From Phoronis australis (taxonomy: Eukaryota; Phoronida; Phoronidae), in the NCBI GenBank assembly GCA_002633005.1, contig NMRA01000013.1, positions 1,330,618 through 1,394,617 on the forward strand: DNA of 64,000 bases. Reading direction: 5' to 3'. The notes under the pieces are model-generated. The model did not search any database and was not told the origin of the DNA. It saw only the letters and a list, made by a program, of their open reading frames with translations. The translations under genes were made by a program, and so were the position numbers. Below are positions 36,701-50,500 of this stretch, in pieces. How positions within the stretch are numbered: position 1 is the first letter of the stretch; the number at the start of each line of letters is the position of its first letter.

Positions 36701-39700
36701 AGTGCTACTTGCCAGTTGCAAAAAATAGAAACTAAGCTTTCACATGTCTCCCACTTTGTGTCCTACATGAATAAGATTTTACTGAGCCACTCTGTGTTTA
36801 AAGGACACCAACCCCCCAAAAAATCCCTAGATTGTTGATGAGAATGCACTGATACAGACCAAGTGTTCTGCTCCTATATACCACAACTGATAACCAGTCA
36901 GTAATAATGATCTGTTATTGGGTAATGGATAAGGTCTATTGCTAGTCAATTGACCGCAACTGACTGACTCTTTGATCAGGCCTGATAAGGCTCCCTGAAT
37001 TTACTGCTTTCTAATTGGACAATTTTAATTGCAATTGGTTTTTATGTTCCTAATACCCAGGTGTCCTTGGGGATACAGTCAGGTGTTTAAATCATTTTGT
37101 TGTCCTCAATTTCTTTGTCAGTACCACCAAAACAGCCAATTGGCACAGGGATTGGAGAAATATCTTTTTTGGAACTATCTCCACTATGATTCTTCACACA
37201 TTAGTGTCAATGCATTGTCTGACGGCGGCTGTGATACAGAACTTAAAATTGATGACGCATTTACTTGATACTACGGTAGAGACCAAAAGTGAATCAGACG
37301 AAACATTATTTTTTTCCATCATGATGAGACATTCAAACTTCATTGATGGTGAATTCCACTTGCACTCGTCAGTTATGACAGGCAATTCTACTCTAGTGAG
37401 GTGCGAATGATATTCTGGGACCGAGGGTCTAATCTCAAACAAAATTGTATTTGAAATTATTTTTTTGACATTTTCCGTTGTGCTTTAACACAAACTCAAG
37501 ATAAGTGTCTATTATTCTATACTTGAGTACACTGCGGCTTACAAAGAAGAGTTTGTAGTCCTTGTTTACGCTTGATGACCCATAGATTTGAGGTGCAAAC
37601 TCAAGTAAAAATTCAAAATCTTGAATTAAAACTCGAATTCAGACTTATGCTTGTAGCTTTAACACTGGGTTCATCAAGTGCAAACGTGATTAGCCATATA
37701 TCGAGCATATATTGATGCATTTGTTGAGTTTGTGTTAAAGTTGAACGGAGAACGGAAAGCATCTAAAATATTTTCGAGTTTGATTTTGAGTACAAACCAA
37801 CCCTGGACCCTGAGTGGTAGAAAATTTGCTATCATGGTGGGGTATTTTGTCTGATAGCTTTTAACAAAGCACTGTGTATATATACAGTCACTTGTGTGTT
37901 AGTCAGATGCATAATCTGTGCATGATCCTGGTAATTACATTGATTTGAAATCCCATAGAGAATCAATAAAACGATGCCCGAGGCTGTGCTAATCATAAGA
38001 ATCCTACATCATGTTCACTACTATGTGTTTGAATCATACAGACCCTCCGGCTGGAGTTGTTGTGTTTCCGCCCCCGTGCCTCTCAATCTGGCTTGTTTCT
38101 TGAGGACGATCATCAGTTGTGTCTTGTTCTGTTGCGCCATCTGTAGGAAGCTGAGCTAACAACACCTGGTTGTTCACTCAAAGCAGAATGTGAGATACTT
38201 GGTGCTCTGCAGGTTTTCATTCAGCAGCGCCATCTCAGGGAAAGTGGTATAACTGTGCGATATTGTGAGATTTCTGAGCTCTTGATGAATAAACATAAAA
38301 GAAAATCTGAGATAATCTGAACCACTTGTCATCAAGTTAAAGGTTGGCACCAATGAGAAAGGTGAAATGTTTGAATGTAAGTATGTACATGATTAATTGT
38401 CACATTTTTTCAGTAGCAGACCACATGAACAATCTCGAACTTGTCTCATTAATGCAATTCTGTTCTTGCAAGCCATATTTCTTTTCTCGTGAACTGAAAA
38501 TTCTTTTTGTATAGATTTCTCTTTTTTGTGAACCTCAGTTCTTTTCGTTCTGCAACAGAAGGTATGAGTTGCACATGTGAAACACTGAGTGACGTGTGCG
38601 TGCTACAGTGTATCGAAACTGTCAAAGGCTTACAACTTAGCGTAAATTTGGTTCGTGAGGAAAGAAACAGGTATGTAAATATAGAATTGCAGTGTATGAG
38701 AAAAGAAGTTTGGTATACGTCATGAGAAAAGATCACTGAGAAAAGAATGAGTTCCTCATAGGATTGCCTGTGCCGTAGAGCTGTGCTTGGAGTAAGATTG
38801 ACTGCCGTTACCATTTTTCAAAGTCATTAGTTGTGTTCATTTCCCCCACTCTGTCTGTTGAATGTGGCATTGCCAGTGTACCAACCTTTGAGTGCAAGAG
38901 TACAGTGTTTATTGCTACAGTATACAGTTGAGCTATTTTTGTATCCTCTACAGGAAGCTCATCTGTAATGTTTGTATTGCCCAGACTTTAGAAAAAATAG
39001 AAAAAGCAGACTCAGCGTCTGATATTCTTTAGGTACTGAGCCTTGCCCAGATGTTGAACTTTGGTTTGGACTCTCAGTCACCGGTAGATTCCATTGTCAC
39101 ATGTATGGTATTATGTTGCCTTGTAAGTGCAGATTTCTCTGTCGTGGTTTTGTGACAAAGTATATCAAGGTTGGGTTCTTTCCTTCAAAAACCTATTTTT
39201 GTTATCAAAAGTACTATCTTTGTTGTTATCCTGCAATTTATCAATTTTTTGGTTCACACTGTTGGAATTGAGTTTGCTCTGTGTGTAATTATTGCAATAA
39301 CAATTTGTGTTCGAGGAATTAGATAATGGAGACAAGCTCGTTGCTTATATTGTTCATTGAGATTTTCATCTCGTGTGGCTTGTTTATTTTTTCATGGCGT
39401 TTTTACAGCAATTACGGTTCTTTAAATGACTGGTAGGATAATTTCAAACATTAATTTCTAAAAATAAACTTCATGGATTGCTGGTCTCCACTTAGTGATC
39501 ATAATTTAGCTATGAAAACAAACCTTGGACACTGGATGCTTTTGAACTCCAGGCAGGAAGTTGCTCTTGAAATTTGAACATAAATCTCCTCTTTCTGGTC
39601 ATTGAGTTACCATAGCAACCATGATAACTACACCATCATGTGCAGAACATCACATGACCTCATGGACCATCCTGAGTAAACAAAGTTTTGACATACACGT

Positions 39701-40627
39701 TGCAGGCCAGGCCAAAGATACACTTGGTCCTGGGCACTCTGGATAGCTACAAGTTTTTATGACAGCTTTTATTGCCTGAGGTATATATTATAAGGTTGTT
39801 TTGTGGATTGGCATTATCATCTGACCACCACAGTATCAGATGATGTTTTTGGCCCCAGTGAGGCCACATGGTTTATTGTTGTGACCAGTTGGCTCAATTG
39901 CTCTGTGTGTAGGGTGTTGTGAGTGTCTACTGAGGTGTTGGCTCACCTCAGTTTAGCCATGGTGGAAGTATGTAGTGGTAATGTGCTGCTCTGCGACTCC
40001 CCAGGAAGGTTCTGGATCTACATCGGCTGCCGGAAAAGGTGATGGCAATGATGGTGGTATTGTTGCATGGAATAATGTGAACTTGGTGATCTGTGTGTAT
40101 GGTACTGTCTGATAGGGCTCTTCAGCTGTTTGTGTTGAAGAATTGAGTGATCTAGCAGTTGGTGGTATTTAGTATTTAGCTTCAAGGTACTGGCTGTCGA
40201 TGTCGAGAGCTTTACCTTTCATGATAATGGTAGGTCATATGCGATACCTGTATTTTTCTGGATCACCTAGCATGGTGTTTGGATCATGTGGAGGAATTAT
40301 TTGAAAGACTATTCAGATTATCAGCACTTTTTAGGGCTTACTGCACTGAACATAGATAGTGAATGGAAGTGGTAGTGCTTGTATGTAATACCATGACTTG
40401 CAATCTACTCAGCGTAGGTGTGATTTATTGTTGTGTAATTTTTGAGGTTTTAGAAATTTAAGTACATGATTCCTCTTCAGCGTAAGTGTCCTGGGTGTTA
40501 AGGTGATCAGTCGTTGGGTCTGATTTAAAAAAGATTTGCAAATTTAGGTTTTGTGTGTTCTAGTGAACGTGGTTTAAATTTACTTTTGAGTTAATATACT
40601 TGGTAATATGTGTCTAGATGTTTGGCT
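33769..40627. other. Intronic; diverged short repeats only
   Basis: About 34675-34760 and 35580-35665 are alike (AAGAATGCAGAA-GCTG, then a CGCCAGCTAGTG or TGCCATCTAGTGG core), a diverged direct repeat. The 159-codon frame at 36359-36838 starts with TTG and has no recognisable domain. Two GCGCCATCT sites lie at 38134 and 38227. No gene is supported. Confidence 0.4.
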
Positions 40628-40635
40628 AAAAATTG

Positions 40636-40775
40636 GGTAAAAGTGGAGTAAACGAGTCCTACTTCAAAATGACTGCCGAGAACCAGTTTTCACTGAATAA
40701 CAGCAATGTCCTTTATTCAGTGTTACTGATTCCCAGTAGTCATTTTGAAAAGGACCCGTTTACTCCACTTTTACC
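40636..40775. mobile_element. Fold-back MITE with perfect 8-bp target duplication
   Basis: The left end GGTAAAAGTGGAGTAAACG and its inverse at the right end form TIRs of about 38 bases with two or three mismatches and one indel. The interior contains CACTGAATAA and TTATTCAGTG, so the whole 140 bp can fold back. It is flanked by identical AAAAATTG at 40628-40635 and 40776-40783. An 8-bp duplication fits hAT, P or Merlin-type transposases; the terminal GG is compatible with Merlin but does not prove it. The open frame across it is incidental. Confidence 0.93.
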
Positions 40776-40783
40776 AAAAATTG

Positions 40784-41478
40784 TACCACTGGGCGTTAAA
40801 GCGCTCTATCGAGGGTGGTTTAAATTGACTTTAATTCAGTGAATGTTTAAAAGTCAGTGGATAAATGTTAAATCAAGTATTAATGAAAAGGGGTGTTAAA
40901 ACTTGCAAATTTTTACTTATGTAGTGGGTGTTGCGCAGAATTTAGGCGGATGCGATTGGTTTTGTTATAGTTGTCTCCAGGCGGTCTTGCGTGTGTGGAA
41001 ATGCCAATCCAAAGAGATGATAATGTTAAAAGTTTATATGGTCAAATTGCTGTACCTTTGTGCTATGCCTGGGTTTCTATGTTTTGGTGTTGTTCAACTC
41101 TATGACTAGCTAATTGAGCATGACTCAAGAGAAAGGTTCTAGTACAGGGAAAACATCTGACTCCAATCACCAGATTATTCATCAATCTCCATCTGAAAAC
41201 ACCAGTGACATATGGTAAGGCTTGGATAATGCTGTTTATCGGTAGGAAAATAAAATACATGCATTGTCCATCCCCCGGGATTACGGCCTAGGAAACAAAG
41301 GACGATTTGTTAATTATGTGCCGGTTAAGTCTGTTAGTTGACTGAGAATTCACAAGCTGGGAGGTAAGGTTTATCTCCGCGTGAAGTACCAAAGATGTTT
41401 TTGTTTTTAGAAATCTTGTCATTCATGGGACATTTTTGATAGAATTTTATTCCTCCCAGAATTCCCCCGAGTACTACC
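40784..41478. other. Intronic, no feature seen
   Basis: AT-rich DNA leading into the candidate exon at 41479. No TATA box or other promoter element stands out. Confidence 0.4.
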
Positions 41479-41573
41479 ATGAGATACGGACATGCGCAAA
41501 GCGAACCATTCCACGGACTTATCTTCTGGAGGAAGACGTGTTTTTCCTTTGGAAGGTTTTTTCGCGCNTTAAG
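41479..41573 (+). CDS. Candidate alternative first exon of IQSEC
   Basis: The ATG at 41479 (A at -3) opens a 31-codon frame that ends AAG|GTAAGT at 41573/41574, a perfect donor consensus, in phase 2. Splicing to 58892 would complete Arg (AG|A) and enter SLLENQK. The peptide begins MRYGHAQSEPFHGLIFW and continues with a basic and aromatic stretch (RKTCFSFGRFFRAL). The N at 41568 is the third base of a GCN codon, so it does not change the protein. An in-frame stop at 41440 precedes the ATG. CpG and GCGC are locally enriched near both the start and the donor. I do not recognise the peptide; chance remains possible because the frame is short. Confidence 0.33.
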
Positions 41574-44500
41574 GTAAGTTCGTCTAACTGTATAATTTTA
41601 CAGAAAAATGAAGTTTTCCCTGGATGCGATAGATGAAGTTTCATGGTTTTTCTTGATAAGAAAGTCATCAGAGTTGGCACTGTTGTAACACTCTCATTAA
41701 AGTCATCATTGATTGCCATTGCCTTAATCCATTTGTTGACAAGTTGTGTGCAACCAGCAAAGAAGGTTCTGTCATGGTTCACTGGCCATGCTAAAGGGCT
41801 CAACATTGCTGCAAGAATAAAGAAGTAGCATTTATGTTATGGTCACAATTAGGGGGTTGAAATTCACCAGGTTTTGCTTCTGAAGCAATGGTCCAGCTTC
41901 AGATGTGCTTGCAATGGGATGGACATATAGGGTCCTCATGGATGCCTCTATGGTGATGAGGTTTAGGTGAAAATGTTTAATTTTTAGCATCAAAGTGGTA
42001 GATGAGTGAGGTATGATGTCAAATTTTTCAACGAAAAAGTCTTTTCGGGGAATTCAAATTTGTTTTGAGTGGTTTACTAAAAAATATGGCTGCCAACAGA
42101 CTTACTTTTAGTAAACTTGAGCATTTGCAATCACATTGTAAACCTCGTACTAATAAAAATAGCTATTTTAGCAATTGCGTTTGTCCCAAATTGAAGAGAT
42201 TATTACCGTAGTTTATTCCTGAAAGTAACTTAATTAAGAACTCTTTCTTCATTAGTATCTCCTACTTAGTACATGAATAACAAGTCAGCCCAGTGTTCAA
42301 ATTCTGTAATTCAGCATTGAACAAGTATAAACTGCTCTGCAATTCTCTATGTTAACGCTGCCAGTGGCTTCAGGATTCTGTCTTTGAAGTTTGTTGTTGC
42401 TTGCTGTTTCTCCCTGTGTGTTTATTGTGTCTTTATGTAGTGTGGTAATTGGTGACCACTTGTACATCTGGCAGTGGAGCTGGTGGTGGCAATGAGCACC
42501 AGGCGATGCTGGCTTTGATCTTGTTAGGACGATAATCAACTGGAGATACAATTCATGTTTTTTACAGCAGGGAGTAGAGATTTCTTGTTAACAAGATGAT
42601 GGTCAATAGCTAGGTCCTTAAGTATGCTCTTCGGGGGTTTGAAAAATTGTCAGCTTGCATTGGAGGTGCTGCAGTCTAACAGTAAGCATATTTTGTTTCA
42701 AGATGCTTACATGGCTTCTTTTTCAATCAGCGGTGCGTAACTGTTTATTGGCATTGGAAGAATGGATATTACAGAATTTGGGAGCTCTATCTCTCCAACC
42801 AAGTTCTCAGAATGTCCAGCCCGTTTTAACGCCTTGATGAAATGGGCAGAAGGGGGCAACTTTGGCCCAAAATAGGGTACCAGTCGTGAGATTCTCACCC
42901 TGATTGTGTGTTACTTGATGGGTTTATCACTGATTTTCGAGAACGTACCAAGATCCACCTTGTTGTGACAGGGCCCTATGTGTACGACCGGCAAATGAGT
43001 ATAAAGAACTGCCATCTAGAGGTGAAATACTGTTGACAAATAACACTGCCTTTAAAGACCATAAATGGATTTCAACATATTATAACTGGATTGGAAGAAT
43101 CCTATTCCTTTTGCAGCAGGAAATCTGACATTTTTCAGTAGCCGGGTGTACCATCTTATTAGCAGGATTTTGACCATGCATTCTTTCTCATTTCGATAGA
43201 AAGGTTATTTATGTTATGGTCGATGTTATTGTTACGCAGCAGTGAATAGACTTGAGTCTGGGAGTGGGGTAAGCTGGACAGTATGGATATTTTTTCAAAT
43301 TAATTTTGTGTTCTTAATGCGCAACAGTTTATTTTGAAGTGTCTGTGAAAATGGTTTGTGTTCCGGGACTAGTTTTCTTGGTATTTTTCATATTCATTGG
43401 GTGTTATAGTGTACTTTCGTCAGCCTCGTCAGCCTCGTTGGTGAGTGGCTACATCACTGTTGCTGTTTATACCTTTCTGTTGGCGTAAGTCTGTTCATTC
43501 ACCTCCTGTTCACTCAAGCCAAGGATACCCTTACGTGTAAAGATCAAATCATTCAAAACTCCATTGTCGCTTTCCCCGTCTCTGTTTTGTGAAGTTTCAG
43601 TCAGTGGGAAAGCATAACTCCCGAACAGCCATCGCAACTCCTCACATAATATGTGGACTGAAGTTCCCTCCTCTGTTACTGACCAGAATGTCTGGTGTCC
43701 CCGGACCCTTCATATAACTCCGTACCTAGGTAATAAGGCATATATGTGTCGTCTGAATTAGATGATAAAAAACAAGACAATTGTCTGATGATAGTTCAGA
43801 TGTGAATTGTTTCAGACATCTGGGATTTGAACAATGTATAAGTCGCATGTTTGTGCTTAAACTTCATCCGTTCTCATGCTTTATCTGCCTGCTGACGCCA
43901 TAATCTCATTTGAGAATGCCTTGTTAAGCTGATCACTTATTGTTTATTGAAATTAGGCACGTGTCTCCTGTCTCCATTTTGTTTTCTGTTTTCTCTTTAT
44001 TGGGGCCGAGACTGTGATCTGATGCAGTCTGATCCAGGCCCTGGTTGCTTGTTTATTGTGTCAAGTCTCTCCTCAGATAGTAAACAGCTCAGAGTGAAGG
44101 GTCTGACTTTCTTACACATTTCTTGTATACTTCCATTGTTAGGATAACATAGAGAATTTACTTTCTAAAAAGTCAAGTATTTCCTTAAATGTAATGATAG
44201 TGGTGAAAACAATGCCTGTGTTCCTAAATTCTGAAGTCTAATGACCGTGGGATCAATTTATACATCAACTGTCTCAGAGCAGTGTTCAAAAGAGAGAACG
44301 TTTATTCCAATCCTTGAAGAACTTTGTCACAGTTGTGGCTCTGCAAGGTTCTCCCTGAACAAAAACTCAATCATGGTGCAAATTCATGTCATTATAATTT
44401 TTGCAGCAAAATAATAGGAATGACTATAATAATGCACCGCAATTACATTCATTTGTCTTGTGAAACAGAACGTGGCTTTTCAAACCCGGTTTAAGATTTT

Positions 44501-47500
44501 AAGCAGCTCAGGGCTTCTAAAGCTTGGCTCAATGTTTCCAAACATGATGCAAAACATTTTAGACATGGTGCAGCACCATGCTGAGTTGCATGTTGGGAGA
44601 ACACTACCATGGTGCAGTCTAGCGAGTTTTAAAGTACGCTAATGCTGAATGTGTAGGCATCAAAAAATAGTTCCGTGCGATTGGTGAGCTACATTTCCAG
44701 TAAAACCCTGATAGCTGTGCGGCTGACTGGTGTTTCTATATTGGCAGAGGTTTTGCTGTCATTCTGTTTTGATTTGATTTGTGTGAACAGGTGGGGATAG
44801 CTTGAGAAGAGAACTTTGACCCCTTCAGACTGGAGCCTGGCCATGTTTTTAAAATGACTTGGGTAGTGCCCTAGTGACAGCTTGGTGTACTTTGAATTGG
44901 AATTCAGTATGTCACATGTGTGAAGTTTACATTTTCTGTTGTGGGAAACGCTGCAGTTTTTGGTGTTTGGTATGAAGTTCCAGGGAAATGCACAGGCTGA
45001 TTTGGAAGGAAAGACAAGGACGTCTGGTCTTCTTTTTTCTGGGTATGACTTAAAACTCCATTGGTAATGTGTTTTATAGGCTATCGTTAACGCTTATCCA
45101 CTGAAAGTGATGAGCAGGCCCCCTTGTTACATCCTAGATCAGTCTTATGAAATGTAATGATGATCAACTTGAAATGCTGCACTATTGTTGTTTTGTATTT
45201 CTTTATAAGAAGCATATTCCAGGCATGTGCATTTATGGATTTGGGGGAAGTGCACTGAGTTAAGTTTATTGTTTGCAAGACTGTACATTTCATCTTTGTT
45301 GTCAAAACCATTTATTTGTTCTAGGTTAACCAGCAATTTGCCCTTTTTTGAAATTGCTCTCACACAGGCCTCTTAGCTACAAGGGACACCTTGTGGTGAT
45401 TTTAAGTGGGTTGGGAGATTTTGAACTGGATCTAAAAACTACCAAGTACATTTTATGTTGATAAAGAAAATACATCCATATTAATGTCAGGGTGCAAAAA
45501 GCAGTTTAATAGGGAGTTATGATATTTGTGTCATTGTGTATTGAATCTAGTTGCTTAGCAACGGTTTGTAATCCTCCTACCTTTATAAGCTTCATAAGAG
45601 TTTAATGACTAACGTTGCTGAATATTACTTAGTTTACTACTGTTTTATGATTTTTAAAGTGCTTTGGCTTAATTTATACTTTTGTCTATTGTATCTCCTG
45701 TCGTTATGCAGCAAAAAATAATCATTTTTTAATGTTCACTATAATACCCATGGGAGTAATGTTGTATTGGGTGGTTGCAGATTGATGATCATACGCTTTC
45801 TTGAAATTTCTAGAAATAAAGGCACCATGCGCTTTTTTGTAATGAATTATTGAACTGCTTAAATACCATGCTAGTTACCATGGCAACTCGCCAATATGGT
45901 TAGTCTTCAGCTATTTAGCTAACAATATGGCGTACAAATAGAATTCTGTTTTGTCAAATTACTCGACACAATTAAAGATTAAAAACATCTTTGTCTGTTG
46001 TTGGCTTGGTTTGTATTGCGTAGATGCTGTAAAGGATTTGGTAAAGTTTCCGTTTTTGCAGAAATTAAAAGTTTTTCAATTATTGTTCTTCAAATATGAC
46101 TCTAGTATTAGTGTATTTTATCTGGTAAATGGTTTAACTTTTTTCCACCAGAGGTCACCAGTCATCTTACAATGAGTGTGTACAATTCTCGACTGAAACT
46201 AAACATAGACATACATGAATCAATACACACTGCAACCATGTTTTGAATTTGAAATGCCACACTTTGCATTATTGTTCAATTAGTTTTTAGTTAACAAATC
46301 AATATTTTATGCTGTCACTGTATCCACGTTACATTTAATAAGACTACAAGGGTACATCGATCTGAGACAACTCTTGTCTGCAATGATCTTCCAATTTCCC
46401 TTGAAAAATATTTGGACTTTTACACTTGCACGTGCCATTGAGGAGAACTTGATGAAAAAGTGCACAAGTTTAGCTACAAATTTTTTAGAGACTTAACGCA
46501 AGAATTCAGATTGTGTATTATGTACCATAGGCATATAAAAGTGGTTTTTGGTTTTAGTGAAATTTGAAAAAAAAAAACAAATATTGTTTTTCAGCAATGG
46601 AATTCTGTATTTTTCTAAAGAACAACCATAGTTAAGTTCTGGTCAAAATAGCCATCTTGAAACTAAGAACATGCGTAAAGTTTGCAGCCAGAAACATTGC
46701 TGCAAATGAGCAACTCATGAACTCCACACAGCCCATCTATAGTATACTCATGACCAGCTCTGTTCAAAAATCAAATTGATTTTATACTTTTTAGTTCCAA
46801 TTAAAGATTCTGTGTATGACAGACCTACTATTCTAAATTTTTGATATCGGTTTAATCCCAAAATTCCCTTTCAGTCAAAAGTGCGGGGTAGTTTGCGCAT
46901 TGAGCTTTTCACAATTGGGGTGTTTCTGACCACAATATATCTACAGGTGTTGAATTTATATCTAGTTTTTCCACCAATGCGATGTGAAGCAATCACGTGC
47001 ACCTTCCTAGATAAAATGAAACATTTGACGTTCCTACCAAAGAGATGACGTGTTTTCTATTCAGTTATAGGTCGTGACTGGTCAATCTAACGTTTAAATA
47101 ACGTTCATTAATAAACCTTGAATGTGCCTTTTCCTTTGTTCAAAATGCTGTTTAGAGGTTCAGTGGATGCACTGGTCGACTCCAAAGATTATCAGCCTCC
47201 CATGTGATTGTATTAACACTAATTTAATGGTATTAATAGAGCTAATTCATTAGTGCTGAGCAGAGGATTGCGTCAGTTACGAGCACCAGTGCTGTTCAAA
47301 GGAGTTGTGATGTTTGTGCAAGCAATATCAAACCACATTTAGTTGCAGATCAGTTCAGAGATTTTTGATATTAGTTTGGTGTTCAATCAGGTCTTTTCCA
47401 CTAAAGGTCACGATTCAGTGTTTAGATGAGCATTGTTCACTGTGAACGCTTACATTGCCTTATAGTAGCTATGCTATAGAATTTAAGAATGAGTATTTTG

Positions 47501-50500
47501 GTCATGTGCAACTTCACTTTTATTAGAAAAATGTTACTTTTCGACCGTATTGTCCTAAATCTGTGAGATTCTACCCTAGCATTCGGTTAACTCTCATCTG
47601 AACTTGAGTTCTTTTTTGTGATTACCAATTTAATTGCGCAACCTCAACAATCAAGGTTAAATTGTCAAACCCATTTCAGGTTGCTGCCTGATTTTTTTGT
47701 TACTTTCCACCAACACCACTTCTCCCCTGCTTTGTGGAGATTCAGTCATTGGGTATTAAACAGTCATTGCAAGTCCTCAAAAAATAGGTGGATTACTGCG
47801 CAGTTGCACAACTCCCCTGTAGTGGGAAAGGTTAACTCAACTGTGGGGGTAGTTGCAACTTGCAACACGCGTATTTGTTTGAAGTGAATGGAGTACGCCA
47901 TCTCGTGTTTAATCTCTAGAATCCCTGAGATCTTGAAACAGGCCGTCTTTTCCGTCTTGGCCGTGCCGTCCAAGCCATCTTTTTTTAAAATGGTTGTCCA
48001 AATGACGGCCAGTACGGCCGCTAGATGAGTCCCTGCTTAGAATTAGCGGTAATTCTGATGTCGGTACTGGAGAGGTCTTTGTAGGAAATGAATAGATAGT
48101 TGCGATAGTGTTTTGCTGAATCGAAGTTTTGATGATGGTAAAGAGAAATTAGAGGCCATCTTATTCTTGGAGAATGTTGCCAGGAACCCACATCTGTGCT
48201 CAGATGAAACACTGGTTTGAGCATGTAGCTGTCTGTTGCACTGAGTACAATTGCATCATTATTAAAATCATCCATGTGTCTGATTGTGTGATAGTCAACT
48301 TGCCTATCTACCACCAGATGTCACTGAGGTGTTTTAGCTTCCACTCACATCAGGATTGATCACTCTTAACCTTTGGTCTTCAACAGGTATTGCACATCGA
48401 TCCCTTTATCTTAGTTGTGCCATTTCCTCACTTGAACCAGCTGCGAAGTCCTCAGATGCTTTACAAAGTGCTCCACAGGCAGCTGCCAGGTACTTTTGTA
48501 TGGGCAGTAATAGGGTTTCTGTTTGCAGAGATTTACTGGTTCTTCATCAAGTCAGTGTTTATAGCATGTTGAAATATTGGTGCAGGATTTGGATGTGGTG
48601 ACACTTCAGTTTTGGACTTTGTCTGAGGTTGTCGAGGGGTGGGGTAAGTTAACGGTAAAAATTATCAAAAGTTCTGATTGCTCAAGTGTTTTTTACTTAA
48701 TTTTAAGATTTAAAAATTGCCAGTCCGTAATGCCACAATGATCCCTTATGGTGGTGTTTTGTTCTCAGAATCAGTTTCATCCGAGTATTATTCAGTCTGA
48801 ATGGTTCTCAAGGTCAGGGTCTTTCAGAAGGGTCTGTTGTGTTTTGTGCATGGACGCTCTTTAAACTGACTTGAATGTAGATTTCACATGTCATTTTCTT
48901 GTGATTTGGGGCTGCGCTTCTATGTTTGTAGACAAATTCTGTCATTTGATAGATTTTTCATGGTGGGCGCTTCAGAAATGTTATTGATTTTCTATCTTGT
49001 TAGGTCAATAGAAGATCTTGCCCGTTGTCTTTATACAATCCCCCTTGTTGTCTGTCTGCTTTTTACTTTATGTTGTTTCACTACTAATTACCTTACTGTT
49101 ACCTTCGTAGTTTGTAATCTGGTCATAAAAGTTTATTCAGTGTTTGACGCTGTGTTCTTTTTTCCTTCATGCGTCATGTTGATCGACGCCGTGCAAAAAC
49201 CACCTCATATTTGAAAGACAAAAATATTTGCCAATAAGGCAAAAACAATAGCATAATTGGTCCTGGTCACTTATTTTGAAACCTGCTCCTCTGATCAGGC
49301 ATCGGGTGGTACTTGCTAGAATGGGGATACTGAGCTGGTTTCGTCTGGGGGTAAAAAAGAAAGCACGATCTTCACTTATTTGAACTGGCATCAGATGATG
49401 GTGGGGGTAACAAATAGAGCATCATGTGAAACTAGAAAATAAAAAAGGACCCTCGCCTTTTTCATTTTGCATCAGCCGATTTTTCCTTTATGGTGATATG
49501 GCAACTAAAAAATACCACACCAGCTCATCAATGTTCAAGAAAGACAGACATGAACCAATATGCTATTTATTGACCTAAAATACAATTTCCAATTTCTCAT
49601 GTAATACCAGAGCAGTTCTGTGAGCTGTAGGGGTACTAACATTAAACATGGTCAGAGCCTCTAAAATTAATTGGAACAAACATCTCAGTCAACCCAAACA
49701 CCTCATGGCAGTTGATACAATAACAAATTGGTGTCACTGGTGTGTTGTTTTTCCCTCTTGAAATCTGGTTGAGTTCCTCTATTCTAAAGTTCAGTCTGAC
49801 CTTTTTCATCAGTTGTACCCTGTTGGTAACATTCACACCAGTGTTTTTTCACTGATTTATTGATGAAGTATTCTTTTGCTCATGTTAGCAACCGTAGTTG
49901 TATGGTATATAGTCATCCCTTCGCAGTTGAAGCAGTTCTTTATTGACTTGAAATACTTGCATCCAGCAAGCAGCAAGCGAGAGACGGTGATAGTGGTTTT
50001 TCTCAAGTTTCATCCAAAATATTTTCATGCGTATCCTTAAGGACCTACCTCGAAGAGGTGATCTATTTAAAACGAGACCTGGTTGAACTTCACTGTCAGT
50101 TCTAAGGACAACCAATGGAAAGTGTATCTGAGATGTTGATTGCTGTGGTAGGTCATTATAGGTAGGTTAACAGTGTGACTTTTTGATGTTATTCTTTGTG
50201 AAGCAATGTGGTTTTTGACTGGGCGAACTATTGAATTGGCTTTTGTCAAGTCAATGCTGAAATGATTGGACGGTTATTTACAGTTTCAACGTATTAATTA
50301 TGGTTGTTATGTTGTGAAGTGGATCTCTGTTTCTTATTCATGGAGTATCTCCGATTTCAAATGGAGTCCTTTCCGATTTTAGATTTTGTTGATTCTATTA
50401 TCAGTTATAGTTCCAAACCAGTTTGCTAAGCTGGGCTTCAGAAATATGGTGTATTTCCAAGTGGGAATTTTGCGCTGTTCGTTTGTCAGATTCACTTAAA

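Noticed and set aside
36359-36838. 159-codon open frame on the plus strand, Cys-rich
   Set aside because: Starts with TTG, no signal peptide or spaced Cys pattern I could recognise, no flanking splice sites that fit a gene.
47959-48019. GGCCGT…ACGGCC fold-back
   Set aside because: Only the outer six bases and scattered inner bases pair; not convincing as an element.
48387-48572. Hydrophobic frame with acceptor- and donor-like flanks (…FVWAVIGFLFAEIYWFF…)
   Set aside because: Taken as an exon (48387-48490) it enters in phase 0 and leaves in phase 1, incompatible with IQSEC; no homology recognised.
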